A stretch of 64,000 bases of DNA from Planctomycetota bacterium (GTDB taxonomy: Bacteria; Planctomycetota; Phycisphaerae; UBA1845; PWPN01). Position 1 is the first letter of the stretch. Every line of letters starts with the position of its first letter. Below the pieces are notes generated by a model. It did no database searches, was not told the DNA's origin, and worked only from the letters and a program-made list of their open reading frames with translations. A program made the position numbers and the translations under genes. Location of the stretch: positions 248,001 to 312,000 of the forward strand of contig JAKPHF010000064.1 of NCBI GenBank assembly GCA_029550525.1, read 5' to 3'. This document shows positions 45,510 to 53,633 of this stretch, piece by piece.

Positions 45510-45560
45510 TGTCCGTGGTCAGTGGTCCGTGGTTGGGCCAGTGGTCCTTTGGTCAGTGGT
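45510..45560. repeat. GTCCGTG/GTCAGTG heptamer array
   Basis: GTCCGTG, GTCAGTG, GTCCGTG, then irregular GGTT.. units and GTCAGTG. It is followed at about 45624-45648 by a CATTCGG/TTTCGAC heptamer stretch identical in pattern to that at 57485-57511. Both lie in the leader of the symporter gene. Confidence 0.6.
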
Positions 45561-45661
45561 GTGACAGTGTGGGCCACAGACCCGAAACACCGAGCGGCAC
45601 TTCGTTGTTCGGAGGTTTTCTCGTCATTCGGATTTCGACATTCGTCCTTGTTGCACTTCCC

Positions 45662-47254
45662 ATGCTCCTCGACTCACTCATCGTCGCCGCGTACTTCGTT
45701 GCCGTGTTCGCCGCGGGCGCATTGCTGGCTCGCCGATTGGCCCGGCGGGCGGCCGCATCAGACTTCATCACCGGCGGCCGCACGTTCACCTGGAAGCAGA
45801 CCGGTTTGACCCTGCTCGCATTTGCCGTCGATCCGACGTACATGGGCATGGCTGGCGTGGGCTTCCTGTGGGGCATGTACTTGTCGCAGTGGATCGGCGT
45901 GCATATCTGGCTGACCAGTTGGGTGGCCGCCATGTTCCTCGTGCCGATTTATTGGCGGACGCGGATCGTCACCACGCCGGAGTACCTCGAGCAACGTTTC
46001 AACCCACAGTGCCGGGCGCTCTTCTCCGTGCTCATGGCCGCCATCCTGGTGATCATCCTCACCAGTGCGATGTACCTCGGCGGCCTGCTGGTCACGACGC
46101 TCCTGGGCTGGCCGCTCTGGCTCAGCGTGGGCGTCATCGCGGTGGTGTGCACGTTCTACGTCATTGTGGGCGGCCTGCGGACGGTCCTGACGCTGGACGT
46201 CTACCAGGGCGTGTTCCTTCTTGCGACGGTGCTCGTGGTGACCTGGCGCGTGCTCTCGAGAGTCGGCGGACTGCGCGGCCTGGCCGCGCTCGACGTACCG
46301 GGCAACGCCGGCGTGCCCATCGGAAGCATGGTGCCGCCGATGGATACCGACCTGTACTCCACGACGCTGTTCGCCGGTCCGGCCATTCTGGTCTGGGCGA
46401 CGGTGGCGGGCCTGTCGTGGATCGCCTGCAACTTCGGCATGGTCCAGCGGCTGCTCGCTTCGCGGAGCGAGCGAGACGCCCAAAAGAGTCTGCTCTTTCT
46501 GGCCGTGCTGGCCAACATCGCCTGCTTCGCCACGTTCGCCGTGGGCGCGGCGATGCGAAGCCTTTACCCGGACATCATGGCGGACAAGGCGTTCATGAAG
46601 GTGATGCTGGAGATGTTCCCGCACGGCATGCGGGGGCTGCTGGTGGCGGGCATGATGGCGGCGCTGTTGTCGTCGGCCGACGGCTTGCTTACTGCCTCCA
46701 GCACGCTGATCACGCAGGACATCTATCTGCGTTTCCTGCGTCCGGGGGCCAGCGAAGCTCAGGTCAAGACGGTGACGCGAGCCCTCGAAGTGGTCGCCAT
46801 GGTGCTGGCCCTGTGCCTGATCCCTGTGGCCATAAGCCGCGAATCGGCAGTGACGTTCGTCCAGGAGTTCTTCGGCGACCTGATGGGCGTGGTGGTCGCG
46901 CTGTATCTCGTGGGCGTGTTCTCGCGGCGGGCGACGGCTCGGGCGGCTTTTTTCGTCATGATCACGGCCATCGCATTGGCGGTCGGGATGCACATCGGCA
47001 GCAGCATGAATTTTGCGTATCGAGGGGCGCTGTCGTTCGCGTACGCCGTCGCGGCTACGCTCGTGCTGAGCCGGTTCGAACGTCCGCCGGCGGCCGCGCA
47101 GCTCACGAACCTGACCGTCCACACGCTGGAGGACGTGCAGGGACCGTGGGTCGGCCTGCACGCGTGGCCCGGCCTGTGGAAGTGGGCGCTGACCATCGCC
47201 GCGGGCTGGTTCGCCTTTACGGCGGCATGGGAGTGGTATGGGAGGACGCACTGA
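45662..47254 (+). CDS. Sodium:solute symporter (SSS family)
   Basis: 530 aa from the ATG at 45662 (MLLDSLIVAAYFVAVFAAG). Upstream in-frame codons run through heptamer repeats and are not believable coding. About 13 membrane helices. SSS landmarks are DFITGGRTFTWKQTGLTLLA near TM2 and GMMAALLSSADGLLTASSTLITQDIY at the conserved TM8 signature. It imports a sugar, amino acid or similar solute with Na+. The gene is followed by a PIG-L protein 71 bp downstream, and an octamer array lies between them. Confidence 0.88.
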   Translation: MLLDSLIVAAYFVAVFAAGALLARRLARRAAASDFITGGRTFTWKQTGLTLLAFAVDPTYMGMAGVGFLWGMYLSQWIGVHIWLTSWVAAMFLVPIYWRTRIVTTPEYLEQRFNPQCRALFSVLMAAILVIILTSAMYLGGLLVTTLLGWPLWLSVGVIAVVCTFYVIVGGLRTVLTLDVYQGVFLLATVLVVTWRVLSRVGGLRGLAALDVPGNAGVPIGSMVPPMDTDLYSTTLFAGPAILVWATVAGLSWIACNFGMVQRLLASRSERDAQKSLLFLAVLANIACFATFAVGAAMRSLYPDIMADKAFMKVMLEMFPHGMRGLLVAGMMAALLSSADGLLTASSTLITQDIYLRFLRPGASEAQVKTVTRALEVVAMVLALCLIPVAISRESAVTFVQEFFGDLMGVVVALYLVGVFSRRATARAAFFVMITAIALAVGMHIGSSMNFAYRGALSFAYAVAATLVLSRFERPPAAAQLTNLTVHTLEDVQGPWVGLHAWPGLWKWALTIAAGWFAFTAAWEWYGRTH

Positions 47255-47267
47255 GGCAGGGGAAGAA

Positions 47268-47291
47268 CGACGCGGAGACGCGGTGACGCGG
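47268..47291. repeat. CGACGCGG octamer array
   Basis: CGACGCGG, AGACGCGG, TGACGCGG. Reverse complement of the CCGCGTC(A/G) units at 34373-34404; the third site is 54414-54445. Both intergenic copies are followed or preceded by GGAAAGAAA. Confidence 0.7.
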
Positions 47292-47325
47292 GGAAAGAAA
47301 GAAGACGAGATTGAGGATGCGAAGT

Positions 47326-48057
47326 ATGAGCGACAAGAAACTGCACATTTTGGCCATCGGGGCCCATATCGGCGATGCGGAGATCACAGCCGGGTTGTTG
47401 GTGACCAAGTATGCGGCGGCGGGTCACCGGGCGACCATCCTGCACCTGACCGCGGGCGAGAAGGGCAACCCGCGCATGGATCACAACGCGTATCGCGATC
47501 AGCGGATCGAGGAAGCCAACGCGGCCGCCGCCAAGATGGGAGCTTCCGAGTGCATCGTCCTCGACCATCCCGACGGCGAACTGCACGCCAATCGCAGAAC
47601 CATTGACCAGATGTGCGATCTCATCCGCCATCTCAAGCCCGATATCGTGCTCACGCACTGGCGCGGCTCGTTTCACCGTGACCACCGTGCGGCCTACGAC
47701 ATCACCATGGAAGGTGGCTTTCTGGCCGCCTTGCCCGGCATTCAGCGCGAGGAGCCCGCGCACCTGATTCGCGGGCTCTATTACCTCGAGAACTGGGAAG
47801 ATATGGAGGACTATCACCCCGACCTGTGGGTGGATGTCTCCGACGTGTTCGACCGTTGGGTGGACGCCTGTCGTGAGCATCAACTCCTGCGCGGGGAAAT
47901 CTCGTTCAATTATCTGCATTACTACAGCGGCCTGGCCGCCAAACGCGGCGCGGAAGTCGGCGTCAAGTATGCCGTCACCGTTAGCCTGCCGCCCATCAGC
48001 CGCAAGCGCAAAGTGGACTTCTTCCCCATCGACAGCGAGCCGGTGCTGATCTTTTGA
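47326..48057 (+). CDS. PIG-L-type deacetylase homologue with altered active site
   Basis: 243 aa from the ATG at 47326 (GAGG nine bases upstream; 47311 is an alternative start). The fold is clear: HILAIGAHIGDAEITAG at the N-terminus, LHLTAGEKGNPR, and HWRGSFHRDHRAAYD in the second metal loop. The usual PIG-L motif is AHPDDxE; here it reads A-H14-I-G16-D17-A-E, so the zinc ligands His14 and Asp17 remain while the first Asp, the general base, is Gly16. The protein may use another base or a different reaction. It converges on the GT39 gene with 20 bp between stops. Confidence 0.85.
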   Translation: MSDKKLHILAIGAHIGDAEITAGLLVTKYAAAGHRATILHLTAGEKGNPRMDHNAYRDQRIEEANAAAAKMGASECIVLDHPDGELHANRRTIDQMCDLIRHLKPDIVLTHWRGSFHRDHRAAYDITMEGGFLAALPGIQREEPAHLIRGLYYLENWEDMEDYHPDLWVDVSDVFDRWVDACREHQLLRGEISFNYLHYYSGLAAKRGAEVGVKYAVTVSLPPISRKRKVDFFPIDSEPVLIF

Positions 48058-48077
48058 GAACGACTCCTTTTGCGAGA

Positions 48078-49736
48078 CTACTCCGGACGGCTGGCTGGTG
48101 GCTCGGGCCGGTAGCGCACGATGGAAAGGGGCCAGGTGGCAAAGATTTCACGGCGATCCACCTCGCGCATGCCAGACAGGATGAGATGTTCGGGCGCATC
48201 GGGCCCCGACGTGCGGATGCCCGCCCACCAGACGATCCAGATGCTGAAGTCGTCGCCGTACCGCTCGCGGTGAGCGCGAAGTTTGGACGCGAACCGTTCC
48301 GGCCACTCCCGCGGGTTGGCGATGGCAAGCCGATGCCGCATGGGCTTGCCACGGTAGGCGTCGAACTCATCCAAGAGTTGGTCCGCCGCGATCGTGTCCA
48401 TCAAGTAATAGACCGTGTTCTCCTTGTACCAGCGGGGCGTGCTATACACCAGATCGTTCGGTGAAATGTTTGAACGCATCCAGCCGAACAGTTCCTCGGC
48501 CGGCGGTCGTCGCGGCGGTCCGGCCTGAGCCTGCCACACCCAACTAGCCGCCCATAGTGCGGCCATGACCACCACCGTCACGGCGCACACCGGGCGAGCC
48601 CACGAAACTCGGCTGCTGGCCGCCGCGGCGCCGAGACCGAGGACCACCGGCGTCCAGGCGGGCAGGAGCGTGCGATCCAGCATATTGGGAAGCGTCAGCA
48701 GGCCGGAGACGTACATCGCGGCGAGAAACGCGGCCAGGGCGGCAGCGAAAGCCGCCACCGGTCGCCGTGTCCGTTCATCCGTTAGTCCCAGCGCCGTCAG
48801 CAAGGCCGACCCCAGTAGTACGACCCGCTCCGCGGCAAAACTCAGCCAAGTCGCCCAGGTCGTCTGTTCGCTCAGGGACCAGGTCCTCAGTACATCCAAT
48901 CCGAAAAAGCGTTCCGCGATATACCGAGCTCGGTTGAGCGTGATCGGCGGTACCCACCAGGCATCCAGCGCCGTTGTCTGATGGAAGTTCGACCAGTAGC
49001 GGGCGAACCAGACCAGCGGCAAGATGAGCAGAACCCACAAGGCGAGCGGGCCGACATGGGCTACGTCACGCCAACGGCCGCCCGCTCGGATGAGCAGATA
49101 CAGCACGACGGCGGGAAACACGAACACGCCCGCCATGTGGCTGTGGGCGGTCATCGCACCGAACACCGCCAAAGCGAACAGCCATGGTCGCGGCGACTTG
49201 GCCGCCAGACTGCGTTCGACCGCCCAGAAGCACAACGCCGTCAAGAGCGTCAGCAGAGCGTAGCTGCGGATTTCCTGGCTGAAGTGGATGGGCATGTGCG
49301 AGAAGGCCGCCAACAGCCCAGCCGGCCACCATGCGCGGGGATGGATGAGCCGGGCCGTCCGCATGATCACGTCCACCCAAGCTGTCCCCAACAGCACCGG
49401 CAATAGCCGAAGGAACCATTCCTCGCGGCTGATGGTGGCCCACGCCTTGAACAGCAGGAACCCCAGTGGGGGGGTATCTTCGATTCGCGGCAGCCGCAAC
49501 ATCAGATCCAGCCAGCCACCGTAGGTGTGGATAATGGTGGTTGCCTCGTCGCGCCAGACCTCGGTTGTGGTGATGCCCAGCAGCCGCCAGACCAAAGCGA
49601 GCACCAGAATCCCGGCCCAGCCGGCATGGGCGGCCAGGAACGGAGGCGTCTGTCGTGTGACGGCTTGCACGCTCGACGCGGACGGGACCGGTGGTTCTTC
49701 ACTGCGGTGCTCGGCTTGCGGAGTCTCTCGGGACAT
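48078..49736 (-). CDS. GT39-type membrane glycosyltransferase
   Basis: 552 aa with about eleven membrane helices and a Pro/Ser-rich cytosolic N-terminus of ~35 residues. The first periplasmic loop has TTTEVWRDEATTIIHTYGG, with the Asp-Glu pair expected in GT-C enzymes of this class, and LPRIEDTPPLGFLLFKAW follows. The C-terminal ~100 residues are soluble (SNISPNDLVYSTPRWYKE). Third GT-C-like gene of the window. Likely transfers a sugar from a polyprenyl carrier outside the inner membrane. Confidence 0.8.
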   Translation of the reverse strand: MSRETPQAEHRSEEPPVPSASSVQAVTRQTPPFLAAHAGWAGILVLALVWRLLGITTTEVWRDEATTIIHTYGGWLDLMLRLPRIEDTPPLGFLLFKAWATISREEWFLRLLPVLLGTAWVDVIMRTARLIHPRAWWPAGLLAAFSHMPIHFSQEIRSYALLTLLTALCFWAVERSLAAKSPRPWLFALAVFGAMTAHSHMAGVFVFPAVVLYLLIRAGGRWRDVAHVGPLALWVLLILPLVWFARYWSNFHQTTALDAWWVPPITLNRARYIAERFFGLDVLRTWSLSEQTTWATWLSFAAERVVLLGSALLTALGLTDERTRRPVAAFAAALAAFLAAMYVSGLLTLPNMLDRTLLPAWTPVVLGLGAAAASSRVSWARPVCAVTVVVMAALWAASWVWQAQAGPPRRPPAEELFGWMRSNISPNDLVYSTPRWYKENTVYYLMDTIAADQLLDEFDAYRGKPMRHRLAIANPREWPERFASKLRAHRERYGDDFSIWIVWWAGIRTSGPDAPEHLILSGMREVDRREIFATWPLSIVRYRPEPPASRPE

Positions 49737-49779
49737 CCCCTCGTTTTACGGTCCGCTCGCACGTGATGCAACGAGCCCG

Positions 49780-49785
49780 TATAAT
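49780..49785 (+). promoter_or_regulatory. Possible -10 box TATAAT upstream of the DUF2721 gene
   Basis: Perfect TATAAT 130 bp before the gene, without a good -35 element. It lies in the spacer between divergent genes. Confidence 0.25.
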
Positions 49786-49915
49786 GTGAAAACCCTGGAA
49801 CAGGACTGACGCTCGAGGGCGGGGCTGATGTGGCTCGCCCCTGTGCTCATACCGGCGTGTTCTGCTCGCCGCCGGCTTCGCGATACGACACCCTTGACTT
49901 GACAGACAGGTGAGC

Positions 49916-50509
49916 ATGCCTCCCCAGGATTGGACGAAGGTTATTTCCGCTGCGGTGGTTCCGGCTGCGATCATCTCGGCCTGTGCGCTGTTGTGCCTGG
50001 CCCTGTATAACCGGCTGGCTTCCATGGTTTCGCGTTTGCGCGGCTTTCAGCGCGAGCGACTGGCCGAGTACGAGGAGTATGCCGAGCATGTGCGCTGCGG
50101 CGAGCGGCAGAGCACGCTGGAACACCACCAGCAGCTGCTGAACATGCTCGACGTGCAGACCAAACGTGTGTACCGGCGGGCCCGCATCATGCGCCGATCC
50201 ATACTTTGTTTGCTGGCCGCGATCGCCTCGTTGACGCTGTGTTCATTGACCACCGGCGTTTCCCTGCTCGTGCCGGGGCTCAACGGCGGGGCACGTGTCC
50301 TGGCCGTGGGGCTCTTCCTCGGAGGCATGGGGCTGATGTTCATCGGCGTCGTGCTGGCCGGCGTGGAACTCTGGGGCTCGCTCGAGCCCGTACAGTTGGA
50401 GAGCCAGTTCGTCGGTCGGTTGACCCGCGAGTTGGAGTCGGAGTTGCTCAAGGACGAGGGAGCGGTGCCTGTCAACGGACACCGCCGCGATACCTCGGAG
50501 CGTGACTGA
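49916..50509 (+). CDS. DUF2721 membrane protein
   Basis: 197 aa from the ATG at 49916 (a GTG two codons earlier is an alternative). One membrane helix near the N-terminus (VISAAVVPAAIISACALLCL) is followed by a cytosolic Arg/Glu-rich helix (NRLASMVSRLRGFQRERLAEY) and two closely spaced helices (about 95-150). This order matches DUF2721, a small family of unknown function. The C-terminal tail is acidic. The next gene begins close by or overlaps the end. Confidence 0.7.
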   Translation: MPPQDWTKVISAAVVPAAIISACALLCLALYNRLASMVSRLRGFQRERLAEYEEYAEHVRCGERQSTLEHHQQLLNMLDVQTKRVYRRARIMRRSILCLLAAIASLTLCSLTTGVSLLVPGLNGGARVLAVGLFLGGMGLMFIGVVLAGVELWGSLEPVQLESQFVGRLTRELESELLKDEGAVPVNGHRRDTSERD

Positions 50510-50531
50510 GGGGCTGGAGGTACCCGGTTCG

Positions 50532-51182
50532 ATGCTGGTTCCCAATCGGCTGCTGTTCCGGTTCGAGTTTCCCCTGCACTATCGGCCGTCGCCGAAAATT
50601 GACGGCGACTTGTCCGACTGGTCCGACCAGTATCTTCTGCCCGACGTGAGCTCGCTGGACGGGCAACCTTCGTTCGCTCGCATCTGGATGGGATGGAACG
50701 AGTCGGGGCTGTTTCTGGCCTGTCGCGTCGAGGGCCGAAAGGGGCCGTTCCGCTGCGATCCGCGGCAGTTCTGGAAGGGCGACAATCTTCGCTTGTGTAC
50801 CGACATGCGCGACACCCGCGACAACAAGCGGGCGACGCGCTATTGTCAGCAGTTCTACTTCCTGCCCGCCGGCGGGGGGGCGCAGGGCCAGTCTCCGGTC
50901 GCCGGTGCGGCCAGGGTCCCGCGAGCCACCGAGAACGCTCCGGCAGTGGACAACCGGCTGATTCAGGTTGCCGGCAAGCGGACGGCTCACGAGTATACGC
51001 TTGAAGGGTACGTGCCGGCCGAGGCACTGGCGGGCTTCGACCCGATCGAGCATCGCCGCATCGGACTCTACACCATGCTCGAGGATCTGGAGCTCGGCCA
51101 GCAGTACCTCACCGTGAGCGACGACCTCAATTGGCACATCGACCCCAGCACCTGGGCCACCGCCGTCCTCACGCGCGACTGA
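50532..51182 (+). CDS. CBM9/DOMON-like sugar-binding domain protein
   Basis: 216 aa from the ATG at 50532, behind GGAGG at a rather long 11 bp. A GTG at 50502 would overlap the upstream gene by 8 nt but has no proper site. The body is one family-9-type beta-sandwich: PSPKIDGDLSDWSDQYLLPD, ARIWMGWNESGLFLACRVEG, then the Trp-Lys-Gly-Asp block QFWKGDNLRLCTDMRDTRD. No signal peptide is seen, which is unusual for this fold. It may bind carbohydrate or a related ligand; no catalytic residues are evident. Confidence 0.7.
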   Translation: MLVPNRLLFRFEFPLHYRPSPKIDGDLSDWSDQYLLPDVSSLDGQPSFARIWMGWNESGLFLACRVEGRKGPFRCDPRQFWKGDNLRLCTDMRDTRDNKRATRYCQQFYFLPAGGGAQGQSPVAGAARVPRATENAPAVDNRLIQVAGKRTAHEYTLEGYVPAEALAGFDPIEHRRIGLYTMLEDLELGQQYLTVSDDLNWHIDPSTWATAVLTRD

Positions 51183-51465
51183 GCGAGCGGGTGTCGGGAC
51201 ATCCAGAGCCGCTCGAGACGCCGGGCTTGACCCGGCGGACTCAGTTCGACTGGATTGGGGCGTCGACGCCATCAGATGCAGGCGCGACGGTCGCGACGTG
51301 CACGGGGTAATGAACCCGCGCAGAGCTCATACCACCCGGCGTGGACCAGCAGCCATCCAACTGGCATGACCGCGGCGCAGACTCTACTATACGCCTCGGC
51401 GCAGGGACGCCGACCGTGATATTGGAAATCCGTGCCGCGTATCGAGCTCGTGTTGAGGTTCAGGG

Positions 51466-52689
51466 ATGGGCAGCCGGAGGATCACGAACAAGCTGGGATT
51501 GCTGGATGTGTTGCGCCACGCGAGCTTCGCGGGCCTGGTCCTGAGGGACTTGATGGTCGCCCCGGGCCATCGACGGCTGCATTCCACCGGCGAGCATCTG
51601 CAGGCCGTCATGGATTGGCTCTGCCGGGCCCAGGACGCCTCAGTTCAGGGAGGCATGTCCAGCGGCTACTCGTGGCTCGACGGCTGGCAGGGGCCTTACC
51701 CCGAGACCACCGGCTATGTCATTCCCACGTTTCTCGAGTTCGCCCGCGTCAGCGGCCAGACCGAGTTCGTCGAGCGGGCCCGCCGCATGGCCGACTGGGA
51801 AATCGAGATCCAGCTGCCTTCCGGCGCCGTGAGGGGCGGCATCGGCGTCAACGAATACCCCATCGTCTTCAATACCGGGCAGATGATCCTGGGGTGGACG
51901 GCCATGTACCGTCACGGCTCGGATCCCAAGTATCTCCAGGCCGCTCGCCGTGCGGCGGATTGGCTCGTGTCCGTGCAGGATGAGGACGGCAAGTGGTCCC
52001 GGCACGAGTATAACTCCATTCCGCACGCGTATCACACTCGCGTCGCCTGGCCCATGTTGGAGGTTTTCGCTCTGCGCGGCGAATCGGCCCACCGTGAGGC
52101 GGCGGTGCGAAACATCGAGTGGGTGCTAAGCCTCGTACAGGAGAACGGCTGGATCCGCGAGATGGCCTTCAAACGGACGGAGTGGCCGTATACTCACACC
52201 ATCGCGTACACACTGCGCGGGCTGCACGAGTGTGCCCGGCTGCTCGACGGCCCCATCGTGTCCCGCATCGACGCCGTCGTGCGGCGGGCCTGCGAAACGC
52301 TGCTCATGAAATACGAGTGCCGCAAACGCGACCCTCGCGGGGCTCCGGAGTATCTCGCCGGCACGTTCGACGACCAATGGCGGCCGGCGGCCCGATACTG
52401 TTGCCTGACCGGCTGCGCGCAACTGGCCATCCTGTTCATCAAGCGATTCCAACTCGACGGAGATCCACGTTTGCTGAACGCGGCACTCAAGCTGATCGAC
52501 CAGGTCCGGGCGACGCAATCGCTGCGGGCCATCAACCCGGGGATTCGCGGGGCGGTGGCCGGCTCGTATCCCATCTGGGGCGGATACATCCGGTATGGAT
52601 ACCCCAACTGGGCGGCCAAGTTCCTGGCCGATGCCCTCATGCTCTCGGAGCAGGTGCTCGCCCGCTTGCGACAGGAGGCGGCCACATGA
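51466..52689 (+). CDS. (alpha/alpha)6-toroid protein, paired with a formyltransferase
   Basis: 407 aa. Repeated helix pairs with Tyr/Trp/Gly loops (GMSSGYSWLDGWQGPYPETTGY, GGIGVNEYPIVFNTGQMILGW, WSRHEYNSIPHAYHTRVAWPM, AGTFDDQWRPAARYCCLTGCAQ) suggest an alpha-toroid of the glycoside hydrolase, polysaccharide lyase or epimerase type. I cannot name the family. Its TGA overlaps the next ATG as ATGA, so the two proteins are translationally coupled. The pair looks like part of a glycan-modifying unit. The 283 bp upstream (51183-51465) holds no gene. Confidence 0.7.
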   Translation: MGSRRITNKLGLLDVLRHASFAGLVLRDLMVAPGHRRLHSTGEHLQAVMDWLCRAQDASVQGGMSSGYSWLDGWQGPYPETTGYVIPTFLEFARVSGQTEFVERARRMADWEIEIQLPSGAVRGGIGVNEYPIVFNTGQMILGWTAMYRHGSDPKYLQAARRAADWLVSVQDEDGKWSRHEYNSIPHAYHTRVAWPMLEVFALRGESAHREAAVRNIEWVLSLVQENGWIREMAFKRTEWPYTHTIAYTLRGLHECARLLDGPIVSRIDAVVRRACETLLMKYECRKRDPRGAPEYLAGTFDDQWRPAARYCCLTGCAQLAILFIKRFQLDGDPRLLNAALKLIDQVRATQSLRAINPGIRGAVAGSYPIWGGYIRYGYPNWAAKFLADALMLSEQVLARLRQEAAT

Positions 52690-53501
52690 GTGCGGACTTT
52701 CGCGTGGGGATCGTCGCCACCGCCAACACCAATCCGTACGCCACGACGATGGCAGCCCGGCTCATGAGCCAGGGGCTGGGGCCGCATTGCATCATTCTGG
52801 CCAGCGAGTCGGCGGCCCGGAGAGCCCTGGCATACGCTCGCGTCGCCGGCGTGCGCGCCATGTTGGGAAAGATCGTCCAACACTACCGGCCGGGCGCTCT
52901 GCCCGATCCGAACGCCCGCTCGTATCTGCGTGATTACGCCGCTCGGCATGACCTGGCGGACTGGGATACGCCGCTGTCCATCCTGGCCGCCAAGAATCGG
53001 ATCGCGCTGGCTCGGGTGGCTAGTCTGCACGATGAGCAAGCCGTCGCTTGCGTGCGGGACCATCGCCTTGACGTGCTGATCAATGCCGCCGGCGTCATCT
53101 TCAAGCCACCGCTGCTGGAAGCGCCGCGAATCGGCATGCTCAACGCTCACATGGGCCGGCTGCCCGAGTTTCGCGGCATGAACGTGCTGGAATGGAGCCT
53201 GTGGTTCGGCCAGCCGCCCGGCATCACCATCCATTTCGTGACTCCCGGCATCGACTTGGGCGACATCCTCGAATTCCGGCCCATTCCCGTTGGTGCGGAT
53301 GACACCGTAGCCAGCCTGCGAGCCAAGTCCTACGCGATCATGGTCGAGGCCATGGTCGACGCCGTCGCCTCGTTGCGGGACGGCCGAGCCGTCCGCACAC
53401 CCCAGACTCGCGAGCACGGCCGGCAATATTTCGTCATGCATCCCAGGCTTCTGGCTATTGTCGAGCAACGACTGCGGGCGATGAAATCTCGCGCCACCTG
53501 A
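52686..53501 (+). CDS. Formyltransferase-family protein
   Basis: 271 aa from an ATG with AGGAGG eight bases upstream, overlapping the preceding stop (ATGA). The formyltransferase core is visible: LDVLINAAGVIFKPPLLEAP, LNAHMGRLPEFRGMNVLEW and ITIHFVTPGIDLGDILE. These contain the catalytic Asn, His (NAHMG) and Asp (GIDLGDI) of the family. It differs from Fmt and PurN by an N-terminal half with a longer helical insert. It may formylate an amino sugar for a surface glycan using N10-formyl-tetrahydrofolate. The coupled toroid protein could act on the same glycan. Confidence 0.82.
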   Translation: MSADFRVGIVATANTNPYATTMAARLMSQGLGPHCIILASESAARRALAYARVAGVRAMLGKIVQHYRPGALPDPNARSYLRDYAARHDLADWDTPLSILAAKNRIALARVASLHDEQAVACVRDHRLDVLINAAGVIFKPPLLEAPRIGMLNAHMGRLPEFRGMNVLEWSLWFGQPPGITIHFVTPGIDLGDILEFRPIPVGADDTVASLRAKSYAIMVEAMVDAVASLRDGRAVRTPQTREHGRQYFVMHPRLLAIVEQRLRAMKSRAT

Positions 53502-53513
53502 GAGGGTGGTCAA

Positions 53514-53545
53514 AGCTGTGGGCTATGAGCTGTGAGCTCTGAGCC
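53514..53545. repeat. AGCTGTG/GGCTATG heptamer array
   Basis: AGCTGTG, GGCTATG, AGCTGTG, AGCTCTG, AGCC: reverse-complement form of the AGCTCAY family, 13 bp after the formyltransferase stop. Confidence 0.65.
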
Positions 53546-53633
53546 GGTCGTGGCAGCGTTGTTCTTCATCCGTCGAAACGCGAGGTACGGTTGGGCGGCG
53601 GATGCGCGCGCCAGCTCGCTCAGAGCGTGAGGA

